NCBI GenBank assembly: GCA_009844085.1 | Contig: VYCF01000017.1 | Span: forward strand, 29,453-93,452 | Direction: 5' to 3' | Source: Gammaproteobacteria bacterium | GTDB lineage: Bacteria > Pseudomonadota > Gammaproteobacteria > Pseudomonadales > Pseudohongiellaceae | DNA: 64,000 nucleotides | Shown here: piece after piece, positions 32,568 through 41,384 of the stretch | Layout: each line of letters opens with the position of its first letter | Position numbering within the stretch: position 1 is the stretch's first letter | Notes under the pieces: generated by a model | The model's input: the letters and a program-made list of their open reading frames with translations, nothing else | Database searches by the model: none | Told to the model about the DNA's origin: nothing | Translations under genes and position numbers: made by a program

Positions 32568-34043
32568 TCACAAGTTTCCTTTCACCGCATCGAAGCTGTC
32601 CAGCGCCGAGCGGAGGTTTTCCATGATCTCCTCGGCGAGAACATCGGGCTCGGGCAGGTTCTCCAGATCGGTCATCGAAGCGTCCTTGAGCCAGAATACG
32701 TCGAGGCTGGCCTTGTCGCGCTGGAGCAGTTCTTCGCGTGAGTAGACACGCCAGCGGCCATCCGGCGTGTCTTCGCTCCACGTTTCCTTGCGAATATGGC
32801 GGTTCATCGGGTTGTAGCAGTCCACGAAATCGCGCAAGTGGTCGTAGGTCATCGGTTTCTGCTTGAGCGTGTGGTGGACGTTGGTGCGGTAGTCGTAGTA
32901 CCAGACTTTCGAAGTTTGCGGATCGGGGCTGGCGGGGCGGTTGTCGAAGAAGATCACGTTCGCCTTGACGCCCTGGGCGTAGAAGATGCCCGTTGGCAGC
33001 CGCAATATGGTGTGCAGGTCGGTATTATGCAGCAGCTTTCGCCTTATCGTCTCGCCCGCGCCGCCCTCGAACAGCACGTTGTCGGGCACGACAACAGCAG
33101 CTCGGCCAGTCGTTCTCAGCATGGTGCGGATGTGCTGAACGAAGTTAAGTTGCTTGTTTGATGTGGTGGCCCAGAAATCCTGCCGATTGTAGGTCAGGCT
33201 TTCAGTTTCCTGTTCGCCTTCCTCGTTGGTGAAGCGCATCGAACTTTTCTTGCCGAACGGCGGATTGGCGAGGACGTAATCGAAAGTCAGGGAAGGAGGG
33301 GAGATCAGCGCGTCAGCGGAAGAAACGACGGTATCTCCGGTCATGTCTCCGATTCCATGGAGGAACAGGTTCATCAAGCAGAGCCGGCGCGTATTCGCCA
33401 CGATCTCATTTCCGTAGAAGGTATTGTGTTTCAGGAACTGTTTTTGGTCCCTGTCGAGTGCGCAGTTTTCCGGGTTTGCAAGGAAATCGTGGGCCGCGAG
33501 AAAGAATCCCCCGGTTCCGCAGGCCGGATCGGCGATCGTCTTGCCGGGTTCGGGGCGCACACACTCCACCATGGCGCGAATCAGGGCGCGGGGCGTGAAA
33601 TACTGGCCCGCGCCGGATTTGGTGTCGGCGGCGTTTCGTTCCAGTAAATCCTCATAAATGTTGCCCTTGACGTCAGCGCCCAGCATGACCCAAGCCGTGC
33701 CGTCCACCATGTGGATCAGCCGGTAGAGTTTGGCCGGGTCGGTGATCTTGTTCTGCGACTTGGTGAAAATCTGGCCGAGCATTCCCTTTTGCTCACCGAG
33801 TTTGCGCAGAAGCATGACGTAGTGCTCCCCAAGATCCGCGCCTTGGCGGACGGTGAGGCTTTTCCAGTTGCAGTCTTCGGGAACGCCGACATCACGGTCG
33901 TACGGCGGCTTGGCGTATTCGTCCGCCATCTTGAGGAATATCAGGTAGGTGAGTTGCTCAAGATAATCGCCGTAGCCCACCCCGTCGTCTTTCAGCGTGT
34001 GGCAGAAGTTCCAGACTCTTGAGACGATGGGCGCTGTATTCAA
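32568..34043 (-). CDS. hsdM: Type I restriction-modification DNA methyltransferase (HsdM)
   Basis: 491-residue N6-adenine methyltransferase. An HsdM N-terminal helical domain is followed by SAM motif I (DPACGTGG, 172-179) and catalytic NPPF (260-263). A TTG at 34043 is chosen as start: GGGGAG lies 9 bases upstream and the length then matches the family, whereas the longer reading to 34142 adds an unconserved segment. It works with HsdS to methylate the host target. It is last in the hsdR-to-hsdM series and separated from fic by 207 bases. Confidence 0.95.
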   Translation of the reverse strand: MNTAPIVSRVWNFCHTLKDDGVGYGDYLEQLTYLIFLKMADEYAKPPYDRDVGVPEDCNWKSLTVRQGADLGEHYVMLLRKLGEQKGMLGQIFTKSQNKITDPAKLYRLIHMVDGTAWVMLGADVKGNIYEDLLERNAADTKSGAGQYFTPRALIRAMVECVRPEPGKTIADPACGTGGFFLAAHDFLANPENCALDRDQKQFLKHNTFYGNEIVANTRRLCLMNLFLHGIGDMTGDTVVSSADALISPPSLTFDYVLANPPFGKKSSMRFTNEEGEQETESLTYNRQDFWATTSNKQLNFVQHIRTMLRTTGRAAVVVPDNVLFEGGAGETIRRKLLHNTDLHTILRLPTGIFYAQGVKANVIFFDNRPASPDPQTSKVWYYDYRTNVHHTLKQKPMTYDHLRDFVDCYNPMNRHIRKETWSEDTPDGRWRVYSREELLQRDKASLDVFWLKDASMTDLENLPEPDVLAEEIMENLRSALDSFDAVKGNL

Positions 34044-34114
34044 TTTTGCGATCTCCCCTGATTGTTGGGCGCCATATGTTGCGGGTTCACAACCTGGTTG
34101 ACTACAATGTGCAG

Positions 34115-34294
34115 ATGAAACGCAAGACGCTGATAGAGACAAATCCCCACCTGCGCAACCGCGCCGAGGCGGCGCGGCAGACGATTCGCAGCGTGGCCAG
34201 TTCGACGGCGATCGAGACCGGAAAGCCGGTGCGGGAGATTGAAGAAAGGCTCACTCATCTTGCTTCCCATCCGCCTCGCGTAACGCTCGCCTGA
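34115..34294 (+). CDS. Short NPHLR/SS-type protein, opposite fic
   Basis: 59 residues, MKRKTLIETNPHLRN...RSVASSTAIETGK. This resembles a group of small proteins with an N-P-(Y/H)-L-R and S-S-x-(A/G)-(I/V)-E signature that I have seen beside toxin or nucleotidyltransferase genes. It lies in the gap between hsdM and fic on the opposite strand, its 3' end overlapping the fic 3' end by 44 bases. It could be an antitoxin or antisense regulator of the Fic protein. The function is inferred. Confidence 0.5.
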   Translation: MKRKTLIETNPHLRNRAEAARQTIRSVASSTAIETGKPVREIEERLTHLASHPPRVTLA

Positions 34295-34892
34295 CCAGGC
34301 CCTGCATGGGTTCGTAGTCGTTGCTCAACCCCGCCCGTACGGCGGCAAAGTAGTCGGCTTTGCGTTCATCCCAAGACGTGTAATCCAGTTGTTGGCGGCC
34401 TGCTTGCAGCGCCATCACATTCGCGACCAGACGCGACAGCCGCCCATTTCCTTCCCTGAACGGATGGATCAATATCAACTCAACGTGAACGACGGCGATC
34501 GCTTCGGTCAGTTGATCTTCGGACATGTCCGCGCAAGGAGTGCGAACCGAAAGAATCTCCTTGTCCAGGTTATCCATCAGCTTCGGCACTTGACCGCCGG
34601 CAGCGAATACGAAGTCCTCCTTGCTCATATTGAGAGTGCGGTATTGGCCAGCCCAGACATAGACGTTTCCCAGCCAGCGGCGATGCCATTCCCGAATATC
34701 GGCAACCCTAAGGCGTTGATCCGATTCGACTGAGCCGAGGACCGCTTCATAAAGCCGTTGCATCAGAAACAGTTCGATGTCATCCATTTCTTCCGCGTTG
34801 GAGACGCCGAGTTTGTTCGCCAGCACACGGTCGTCCGAACCGGCTTCGAACTGTGCTTCGATGTTGCCCGCGGTGTCGTATTTATCATTCAT
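34251..34892 (-). CDS. Fic-domain protein (predicted AMP-transferase)
   Basis: 213 residues. The full Fic motif HPFREGNGRLSR (143-154) and the upstream beta-hairpin/flap region (YVWAGQYRTLNMSKEDFVFA) are intact, so AMP or another nucleotide-phosphate could be transferred to a target. I found no clear (S/T)xxxE(G/N) inhibitory helix in the chain, suggesting that any inhibitor is separate. The ATG overlaps the hsdS stop by four bases, tying its expression to the restriction system. Confidence 0.9.
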   Translation of the reverse strand: MNDKYDTAGNIEAQFEAGSDDRVLANKLGVSNAEEMDDIELFLMQRLYEAVLGSVESDQRLRVADIREWHRRWLGNVYVWAGQYRTLNMSKEDFVFAAGGQVPKLMDNLDKEILSVRTPCADMSEDQLTEAIAVVHVELILIHPFREGNGRLSRLVANVMALQAGRQQLDYTSWDERKADYFAAVRAGLSNDYEPMQGLVRRALREADGKQDE

Positions 34893-36445
34893 CGATGCGC
34901 CGCCTTGTGTTTGCGCGTTGCTGGCTTTCGACTTGTCACCGTGCGCTCTGCCTTGATGCGCTCAAGCAGGACTGTCGCCGGCTCGTCGTTGGGGTCTTGA
35001 GGGACGAGTTTGCCCGAAAACGCCCGTTTGAGAATGGACTGGCGGAGCGCTTCGGCACGAGCGAACGTGGCGTTGATTTCTGTTTGCAGCACCTCCAAGG
35101 CCTCAAAGCGGGCATCGAGGATCCGGACTATCTGGGCTTGTTCGTCGGGTGAGCAGATGGGAAAGCAAAGCGGTTCGACATTCTTGTTGTTGATCTGCGG
35201 AACGTTGGAACCATCATAAATAGCAGAGAGATCGACCCCGAGCATCCAATAATAGGCAAATTTCTGCAAAACCGTTTTCGTCTGGTTAACCAAGCCCATC
35301 GTGTTTAGATCGAAGCATGATGGCTGGCACAGTCGCCGCTTCTTATTTGTCAGTATTGCTCCTCCCCGTTTGGGGAACACAATAGTTCCAGCCGGACAAA
35401 CCACTAGGCCTAGCGCTTGCGCTTCATTTGCCGATAGGTTTAGAGACGCTTGAGAAAGCTCTATCTCGTTTCCTTTCGCATTCATATCGGAGATTTTGAA
35501 AAACGGGATTCCCTTTCCATTACAAGAATTGATGCCCTTTGGAGTAGCACCACTGACGATATCTAAGACGGTGACAACCTTCGCCGCCAACCAGCTGCTT
35601 GGAAGTGGGACGTTGAAAAGACTTAAGAGTGGCTGCATGGTTTCATGTTTCATCTTCTTCGGCTTCGCGGGCTTTTTCCCTTTTTCGCCATTTTCCTTCC
35701 ATTTCGTGACGGACTGTTCCCAGTCGGCAAGGGCGGTCTGGTAGCTTGCTTCGCGTTCCTTGCGGATGCGGGCGAAGAGGGTTTCGGGGTCTTCGAGTTT
35801 GTCGGGGTTTCGTGACCGCCAGTCGGCGGTGAGGCGACCTTCAAAGGCGGATTTGAGCAGGGATTTGCGGTAAAGGTCGAGGGTGGATTTGGCGGCTTGG
35901 AGGCTTTCGACGCCCTTGTCGATCTCGGCGAACAGCGCCTCGATTTTTTCCACGATGCGGCGTTGTTCGCAAGTAGGGGCTAGAGGAACTGGCAGCGCTC
36001 CAAAGGCAGAGCCGGATAGTTCTTTGAACGTAGTACCGGTCGCACGTTGCTCAGCAATTTGCTTTGCCGCTTGCAGGTAATAGTAGAGGTACTCGTTGAA
36101 CAGTCCATCGTGGGGGACGATTGACTTGAATCCTTGATTGGTTGCCGACGGCTTGGTGTTGATCGCTGTATAGCCAACGGGCGCACGCGACGAGAACATC
36201 ACGCTTCCAGCAGGCATAAGTTTGGCGGACGACTTGGCCAAGCCTACTTTCGTAAGGGTTTTCGCACCTCGTTCGATGAACTTCCTCTTGTATCCGGTTA
36301 GATCCGAAGGCGCGAACCAGATTATGTCGCCTTCCCAATACTTCGAGACTTTGGTGGGAGGTGTGCCGCCAGAGACGACATTGCCCAACTCGCCGATTCT
36401 GGACCATTCCCACGTTGGTGGAATGTCCCAAAGGCGCTCACTCAT
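34889..36445 (-). CDS. hsdS: Type I restriction-modification specificity subunit (HsdS)
   Basis: 518 residues with two target-recognition domains (about 8-175 and 300-450), each followed by a long conserved helix (EQRRIVEKIEALFAEIDKGVESLQ; DEQAQIVRILDARFEALEVLQ). It sets the bipartite DNA target. The second recognition domain is visibly more AT-rich (about 35150-35640) than the rest, as expected when these domains are exchanged. Start at MSERLWDIPPTWEW is typical; readings further upstream are not. Confidence 0.94.
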   Translation of the reverse strand: MSERLWDIPPTWEWSRIGELGNVVSGGTPPTKVSKYWEGDIIWFAPSDLTGYKRKFIERGAKTLTKVGLAKSSAKLMPAGSVMFSSRAPVGYTAINTKPSATNQGFKSIVPHDGLFNEYLYYYLQAAKQIAEQRATGTTFKELSGSAFGALPVPLAPTCEQRRIVEKIEALFAEIDKGVESLQAAKSTLDLYRKSLLKSAFEGRLTADWRSRNPDKLEDPETLFARIRKEREASYQTALADWEQSVTKWKENGEKGKKPAKPKKMKHETMQPLLSLFNVPLPSSWLAAKVVTVLDIVSGATPKGINSCNGKGIPFFKISDMNAKGNEIELSQASLNLSANEAQALGLVVCPAGTIVFPKRGGAILTNKKRRLCQPSCFDLNTMGLVNQTKTVLQKFAYYWMLGVDLSAIYDGSNVPQINNKNVEPLCFPICSPDEQAQIVRILDARFEALEVLQTEINATFARAEALRQSILKRAFSGKLVPQDPNDEPATVLLERIKAERTVTSRKPATRKHKAAHR

Positions 36446-36461
36446 GCCGCCAGCGCCTCGT

Positions 36462-36698
36462 TTATCCGGGCTGGGCTGTCGGTGACTCGAATCGGTAGGA
36501 GCGCAAGGGCAATGCCTCGACTTCCAGGGTGGAGAGGTCGAGGCGGCGGGAGGCCTGATCGATATCGAAGCCGACGACATGCCCCGCGGCATCGAGGTCT
36601 ACGTTTAGCCCGTCCGAAACCTCCAGAGTCTGGGAGCCGGGGCCGCTTTTGAATTCGACGTACAGGCTGTCGGTTTCCGCGTAATAGTGAAGTTTCAT
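36462..36698 (-). CDS. DUF2283 family protein
   Basis: 78 residues matching DUF2283: MKLHYYAETDSLYVEF, a DGLNVDLDAAGHVVGFDI core and LEVEALP. Small beta-rich proteins of this family often lie beside a short gene of the type seen just upstream, and the pair is suspected to be a toxin-antitoxin. Here it overlaps that gene by four bases and precedes hsdS by 16. Confidence 0.82.
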   Translation of the reverse strand: MKLHYYAETDSLYVEFKSGPGSQTLEVSDGLNVDLDAAGHVVGFDIDQASRRLDLSTLEVEALPLRSYRFESPTAQPG

Positions 36699-36946
36699 GT
36701 GGTTTTCCTCCGAAAACCGCGATCGAAAAAAGCATTATGCACGGTTTCGCCGTCGTTAAGGGTAACAACACGCAGAATGCGTGGTGATTTTTCGCCTGTT
36801 TGAGTGACGTCGCCCCAGAAGCGGATTCGACCGTCGGGCTGTTCTTCCCGTCGTAGAGGGGCCTCGATTACTCTGGCGCACCACGCCGGATCGATGTATG
36901 GGCGTTTGCGAAGCACCTGCTCGTCGAAATACCGCGTGGTCTTCAT
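36695..36946 (-). CDS. Small DUF2283-associated protein, possible toxin
   Basis: 83 residues, MKTTRYFDEQVLRKRPYIDPAWCARVIEAP..., with a TLNDGETVHNAFFDRGFRRK end. It recalls DUF4258-like or RelE-like small folds that pair with DUF2283, though I cannot assign it firmly. Its ATG overlaps the hsdR stop, and its stop overlaps the DUF2283 start. The pair is therefore embedded in the restriction operon between hsdR and hsdS. Confidence 0.65.
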   Translation of the reverse strand: MKTTRYFDEQVLRKRPYIDPAWCARVIEAPLRREEQPDGRIRFWGDVTQTGEKSPRILRVVTLNDGETVHNAFFDRGFRRKTT

Positions 36947-39693
36947 GCGGCAAGCGCCTCGTTCACCTCGGACATGATCTTGTCCATGCCGTCGCCGAAC
37001 AGCGCGTGCATTCGGCCCATTCCGCCGTGGGAGTCGAAGGGGGCCAATTCCAGATCATCGCGTTCGATGGCTATAGACGTGGCGAGGTGGTCGCGGATCA
37101 TTCGCAGCCAGTTCATCTGCTCCTCGGTGAATTTCTCTCCCGCGCCGGCGTGACGCTTGAGTATCCAATTCTGGAAATTTCGGCGCACCCGGTCGGAATG
37201 GCGGGTTAGCGTGTTGTCCAGGCCGCAGACCCGGCGAATGAGCGCGACGAGCGCGGTGAGTTCACCGGTTGGATTTTGGCCTTTGTAGTCATCCAGATGG
37301 GCGTAGGCGCGCCAAACGTAATGTGGCGCGAGCATCGGGCGGTCTTCCTTAAGCTTTGCGAGCGTGTCCTTGATCATGGAAAAGGTGACGCTGGAACGAC
37401 GCGCCGGCTGGTTGAAGAACATGGTGAGCGCTTCGATCTCGTCGCGGTTCTCCTTCAGATATTCTTCGAAATCCTTGGCAATCTTTTTCGCGTTTTCGGC
37501 CACATCTCCGGCCCATTCGGCTCGTTCCAAACTGTCGAGGTTTTCATGGTCGATGGTTTGTTCGGTATCCCGGCGGATCGTATCCACAAGTTCGATGAGC
37601 GGGCCGGTAAAAACATTGGCCGCGTTCTTGATACGTTCTTCACGGGCGGCGTTCATGGCGGAATCGGAGGGTTCGGAGTGGCCCGCCGCGATGGCGTCGG
37701 CTTCGATCTTGTCCGGGTCGATGGCATCGAACAGTTCACGAACTATCGCGCTTAGCGGCTTGCCCGCTTCATTCGCGATTTTCTCCTGATTCCGTTCGTC
37801 GAGCGTTTGGTCGAGCCGGGCGAGACGCGCGGCCAGCGAGCTTGTGGTTTCTTCTGAACGGTCGCCCATCATCAAGCTCATGGCAAGGTCCTTGAGTGGA
37901 ATGGAAGGCTTGGAGTCCAGCGGCTGGCTTGCGGTTTTTAGCGATTTCGTGACGCCTACCGCGTCGACGATGACATAATGTGTCTTGGCCAATGCCGAAC
38001 GTGTGACCTTTCTGAGTTCGTCGGGTTCGAGGACGCGGGTTCCCCGGCCCTTCATCTGTTCAAAGTAATTCCGGGATCTCACGTCACGCATGAACAGCAG
38101 ACATTCCAGCGGTTTCACGTCGGTTCCCGTTGCGATCATGTCCACCGTGACCGCGATGCGCGGGTAGTAGTCGTTGCGAAACGCCGCGAGCGAAGACTTC
38201 GGGTTCTTCGCAGCGTTGGTGATCTTGCGGCAGAAATCGTTGCTTTCGCCAAACTCCCGCCGGACGGTCTGGATGATGTCGTCGGCATGGCTGTCGGTCT
38301 TGGCGAAAATCAGCGTCTTGGGAAGTTCCTCGCGTCCGGGAAATATCCGCCGCCAATGGTCGCTGAAGGCGCGGATTACGGTTCCGATCTGGTCGGGGTT
38401 GACCACGGAGCGATCAATGTCCGTGGCGGTGTATTGCTCGGGTTCTTCCTGCACTTCCCATCTGCGCGCGCGGGTCTGTCTTTGGCGCTTTTCGACGAGT
38501 TGTTCCGGCTTCAGGGTCTCGCCGCTTCGGGTAATCCGGGACTCGATCAGATAGACCTCGTTGCCGACATTCACCCCGTCCGCCACGGCTTCTTCGTGGG
38601 TGTATTCGCTGACGACGTTCTTCTGGAAAAATCCGTAGGTGCGATTGTCGGGCGTGGCGGTAAGCCCGATCAGGAAAGCGTCGAAATATTCGACAACCTG
38701 ACGCCAGAGGTTGTAGATCGAGCGATGGCATTCGTCGATGACGACCACATCGAAAAATTCCGGCGGCAGAGTTGCGCTGTAGACGACGGGAAGCGGTTTT
38801 TTCCGGCGCCATTTCCGCTCCGCCGGGTGTTCGTCTTCCGCATCCGTGCCCAGTTCTTCGCCCTTGAGCGTCGCGTACATGCGTTGGATCGTGGAGATGA
38901 CCACTTGGTTGCTGTTTGAAATGGAAGGCGAGGTAAGGCGCTGTACGCCGTATAACTCAATGAACTTTTTGTTGTCGTCATTGGGCATGTAGGCCATGAA
39001 CTCCTGCTCGGCCTGCTCGCCGAGGTTTCGGGTGTCGACGAGAAAGAGGATTCGCCTGGCGCCGGCATGTTTCAGCAGGCGGTATACCTGTGTGATCGCT
39101 GTATAGGTCTTGCCCGAGCCCGTCGCCATCTGGACCAGTGCGCGAGGCTTGTTCTGCTTAAGGGATTCTTCGAGTTTCGTTATGGCTTTTTCCTGGCACT
39201 TGCGGAGGCCCGATGGATCGAGCGTCGGCAGAGAGTCTATGCCCGATCTGAGGGACATTGACGCTTGCACCCATGCCAGCAGCGTTTCGGGACGATGAAA
39301 TGAGAAGATTTCGCGTGACCGAGGAAGCGGGTCGCGTCCATTGGTAAATCGGGTGATGACTCCGTTGCTCTCATACAGAAAAGGCAATGGCTCGGAGTTC
39401 GAGACCCACTTCAGTTTGGACTTGGCGTAGCCCTCGGTTTGTTCCTCAACGACGGTTATTTTCTCGCCCCAGTTCTTCGGTTTGGCTTCAATTACGCCTA
39501 CCGCGCGCCTGTCGACAAACAGGACATAATCGGCAGGGCCGATATCCGTAACGTATTCGCGCACTGCGACGCCGAGAGCGGCATTGAAGTCAAGCGCATT
39601 CTTGTCCTGGACCCGCCAGCCCGCCGCCCGCAGCCGGTCGTCGATGTGGTCTCGGGCGATTTGTTCGGGATCCTGGTTTGGGTCTTGCGGCAT
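36943..39693 (-). CDS. hsdR: Type I restriction endonuclease subunit (HsdR)
   Basis: 916 residues: an N-terminal PD-(D/E)XK nuclease (D55, E69, K71 in GPADYVLFV...VGVIEAK), then SF2 translocase motifs with ATGSGKT (190-196), VVIDECHRSIYN and LLIFMRDV-type later motifs, and an EcoEI-like C-terminal domain. It cleaves DNA lacking the cognate methylation after ATP-driven translocation. All catalytic motifs look intact. It is first in the operon; the gene upstream on the same strand ends 25 bases away. Confidence 0.95.
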   Translation of the reverse strand: MPQDPNQDPEQIARDHIDDRLRAAGWRVQDKNALDFNAALGVAVREYVTDIGPADYVLFVDRRAVGVIEAKPKNWGEKITVVEEQTEGYAKSKLKWVSNSEPLPFLYESNGVITRFTNGRDPLPRSREIFSFHRPETLLAWVQASMSLRSGIDSLPTLDPSGLRKCQEKAITKLEESLKQNKPRALVQMATGSGKTYTAITQVYRLLKHAGARRILFLVDTRNLGEQAEQEFMAYMPNDDNKKFIELYGVQRLTSPSISNSNQVVISTIQRMYATLKGEELGTDAEDEHPAERKWRRKKPLPVVYSATLPPEFFDVVVIDECHRSIYNLWRQVVEYFDAFLIGLTATPDNRTYGFFQKNVVSEYTHEEAVADGVNVGNEVYLIESRITRSGETLKPEQLVEKRQRQTRARRWEVQEEPEQYTATDIDRSVVNPDQIGTVIRAFSDHWRRIFPGREELPKTLIFAKTDSHADDIIQTVRREFGESNDFCRKITNAAKNPKSSLAAFRNDYYPRIAVTVDMIATGTDVKPLECLLFMRDVRSRNYFEQMKGRGTRVLEPDELRKVTRSALAKTHYVIVDAVGVTKSLKTASQPLDSKPSIPLKDLAMSLMMGDRSEETTSSLAARLARLDQTLDERNQEKIANEAGKPLSAIVRELFDAIDPDKIEADAIAAGHSEPSDSAMNAAREERIKNAANVFTGPLIELVDTIRRDTEQTIDHENLDSLERAEWAGDVAENAKKIAKDFEEYLKENRDEIEALTMFFNQPARRSSVTFSMIKDTLAKLKEDRPMLAPHYVWRAYAHLDDYKGQNPTGELTALVALIRRVCGLDNTLTRHSDRVRRNFQNWILKRHAGAGEKFTEEQMNWLRMIRDHLATSIAIERDDLELAPFDSHGGMGRMHALFGDGMDKIMSEVNEALAA

Positions 39694-39718
39694 TTGAAAA
39701 TTCAGCGCCTGGACCGGG

Positions 39719-40114
39719 CTAGAAACTCGGCGCGTCGACCGGCAGCAGTATTACCGGCACCATTTCGCTGTATTGGAACCAGTCGCCGTCGATGCGCTGG
39801 ACCCGGACGCCGCTTTCGTCGAGGCGCAGGCGGCCGGTGAATTCGAGATCGAGCCGCGGGATGGCGATCCGCACGGCGTTTTCACTTACGCTGACGCTGT
39901 CCGCGGGCATGCCGTAAATGCCCATCGCGGCGCTGAACAATTGCGCCCGCAATTCGCCTCCGGTCATGCTGAAAGTGAACGCCAGCGTCATGCTGTCCCG
40001 GCCGATGACCAATGGTCCCTCGAATGTGCCAAGCAGCGCTTCGGGCGCCACATCCTGCGACCGGACGCCGCCGGAGAAAGCCATCAGCAGCAATAGAACA
40101 GCGATGCGTTTCAT
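39719..40114 (-). CDS. Exported protein of unknown function
   Basis: 131 residues with a signal peptide (MKRIAVLLLLMAFSGGVRS) and a beta-rich mature part beginning LLGTFEGPLVIGRDSMTLAFTFS. This recalls the N-terminal domain found in front of some secreted alpha/beta hydrolases, but here it stands alone. Start at 40114 is chosen for the signal peptide; an upstream frame to 40306 runs into the divergent esterase. It shares a 97-base intergenic region with that esterase gene. Confidence 0.6.
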   Translation of the reverse strand: MKRIAVLLLLMAFSGGVRSQDVAPEALLGTFEGPLVIGRDSMTLAFTFSMTGGELRAQLFSAAMGIYGMPADSVSVSENAVRIAIPRLDLEFTGRLRLDESGVRVQRIDGDWFQYSEMVPVILLPVDAPSF

Positions 40115-40211
40115 GCGGCGAGTGTAAGTCACGGCGCGCACTTGCCGCAAACCGCCCCCGCCTATATGCTTCGACCCTCGCAAAATCGGACGCTGAGCCG
40201 CGGAAACACAA

Positions 40212-40880
40212 ATGAGCGATCTGCCCGTAATCGAGTTGCTCTCCGCGGAGGCCGCCGAAGTCGACGCCTCCGTCATATGGCTCCACGGCCTCGGCGCCGA
40301 CGGCAACGACTTCGTGCCTGTCGTGCCGCAATTGAAGCTGGCGGCGGACTACGCGGTTCGATTCGTTTTTCCGACGGCGCCGTCGGTTCCGGTGACGATC
40401 AATAACGGCTATGTCATGCCGGCTTGGTACGACATTCTCCGCCTGGACAATGTGCGCAGCATCGACGAAGCGGGATTGCGCCAATCGGCGTCAAAAGTGC
40501 AAGCGCTGATCCGGCGCGAACTCGACCGCGGCATCGACAGCGAGCGCATTCTTCTCGCTGGATTCTCCCAGGGCGGGGCGGTCTGCTTCGAGGCGGGGCT
40601 GTCCTTCGGTCAGCGGCTCGGCGGAATCATCGCGTTATCGACTTACTTCCCGACCGCGGACAGCGTTGCCATGCAGCCTGTGCAGCAAGGCATTCCGATT
40701 CTCGTCTGTCACGGCCTGATGGATCCGATGGTGCCGGAGTTTCTCGGCCGGGCGGCCGTGGAAAGCCTGGGCGGGATGGGACTGACGCCGGAGTACGACA
40801 CCTATCCCATGGCGCACGAGGTCTGCATGCCCGAAATCGAACGGGTCGGCGGCTGGATTCGAACGGTGTTGAGCCACTGA
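40212..40880 (+). CDS. Carboxylesterase/phospholipase of the alpha/beta hydrolase fold
   Basis: 222 residues matching the carboxylesterase II (EstB, acyl-protein thioesterase-like) family: VIWLHGLGADGNDF near the start, nucleophile S119 in GFSQGG, an Asp in GLMDPMVP and a His in YPMAHEVC. Cytoplasmic, no signal peptide. It hydrolyses short acyl esters or thioesters. Length is normal. A hairpin covers its stop codon. Confidence 0.92.
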   Translation: MSDLPVIELLSAEAAEVDASVIWLHGLGADGNDFVPVVPQLKLAADYAVRFVFPTAPSVPVTINNGYVMPAWYDILRLDNVRSIDEAGLRQSASKVQALIRRELDRGIDSERILLAGFSQGGAVCFEAGLSFGQRLGGIIALSTYFPTADSVAMQPVQQGIPILVCHGLMDPMVPEFLGRAAVESLGGMGLTPEYDTYPMAHEVCMPEIERVGGWIRTVLSH

Positions 40881-40897
40881 GATTCTGCTTCAGTGGC
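40873..40897. terminator. Hairpin between converging esterase gene and pseudogene
   Basis: GCCACTGA (40873-40880) pairs with TCAGTGGC (40890-40897) across 9 nt. It sits exactly at the meeting point of two convergent frames and may stop or stabilise transcripts. No T-run follows on either side, so factor-independent termination is doubtful. Confidence 0.4.
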
Positions 40898-41201
40898 CCG
40901 AACCGCCTGCGCCGGCTCCGCAATTATTCGGGGCTGTAAAGTAGTAGTTGCCCATGGCCATTGCGGAGGTGTCGTCGGTGTAGATGCCGTTGCTCTCCCG
41001 CCGGACATTGGTCCAGGCCGAGATTGCAAACCCATGGTCCTCCGTTCCGTCTTGCCCGATGAAATAGCTCAGAGCTTCGTCAAACGTTTCACGGAACTGA
41101 TCTTCCGATGCCAGGGTCGGCTTGAACATGACGTCGGTCTCGCCATATGCATAAGGTCATTGATGTGTTCCGACGCACGGGCGGTGTAGTCGATTCTTCA
41201 T
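40890..41201 (-). pseudogene. Decayed gene for a secreted SnoaL/DUF4440-like protein
   Basis: A start with good SD (AGAGG) lies at 41201 (MKN...), but the frame stops at once. The neighbouring frame reads DYTARASEHINDL (41194-41153) and the 41129 frame continues YGETDVMFKPTLASEDQFR...AMAMGNYYFT. Joined, these match from memory a secreted family often mislabelled phosphoribosyl-AMP cyclohydrolase. The signal peptide and about 60 residues are missing, one frameshift lies near 41150, and the C-terminus diverges after YYFT. An assembly error could explain the frameshift but not the deletion. Confidence 0.6.
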
Positions 41202-41347
41202 TATGGGTATCCTCTCATTTGTGTGGAAATTGTATGGCGGTTCTCGATTATTAGGGTGGCCCGGCCGAATTTCAAGCGCGGCCGGGCGGGAAGAGGAAAT
41301 CGCAGACGCTCCCTCTTGCGGCTTCCGGAAATCAGGAAAGAAAAAGC

Positions 41348-41378
41348 TTGACCTTGGAGATAGATCAAAGGTTATGCT
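41348..41378 (+). promoter_or_regulatory. MerR-type promoter/operator with 19-bp spacer
   Basis: TTGACC (41348-41353) and TATGCT (41373-41378) are separated by 19 bases, the over-long spacing that MerR-family activators correct by DNA distortion. Within the spacer lies an ACCTT...AAGGT dyad, as in ZntR/CueR operators. It drives the regulator and permease, so the pair should be autoregulated and metal-induced. Confidence 0.75.
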
Positions 41379-41384
41379 TTGTAT

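Noticed and set aside
36943..39693. Plus-strand frames over hsdR (for example 37978-38919)
   Set aside because: Mirror frames of a certain gene with no recognisable domains.
40890..41129. 79-codon frame as an intact small protein
   Set aside because: The homology continues upstream in another frame, so the ATG at 41129 lies inside an older gene.
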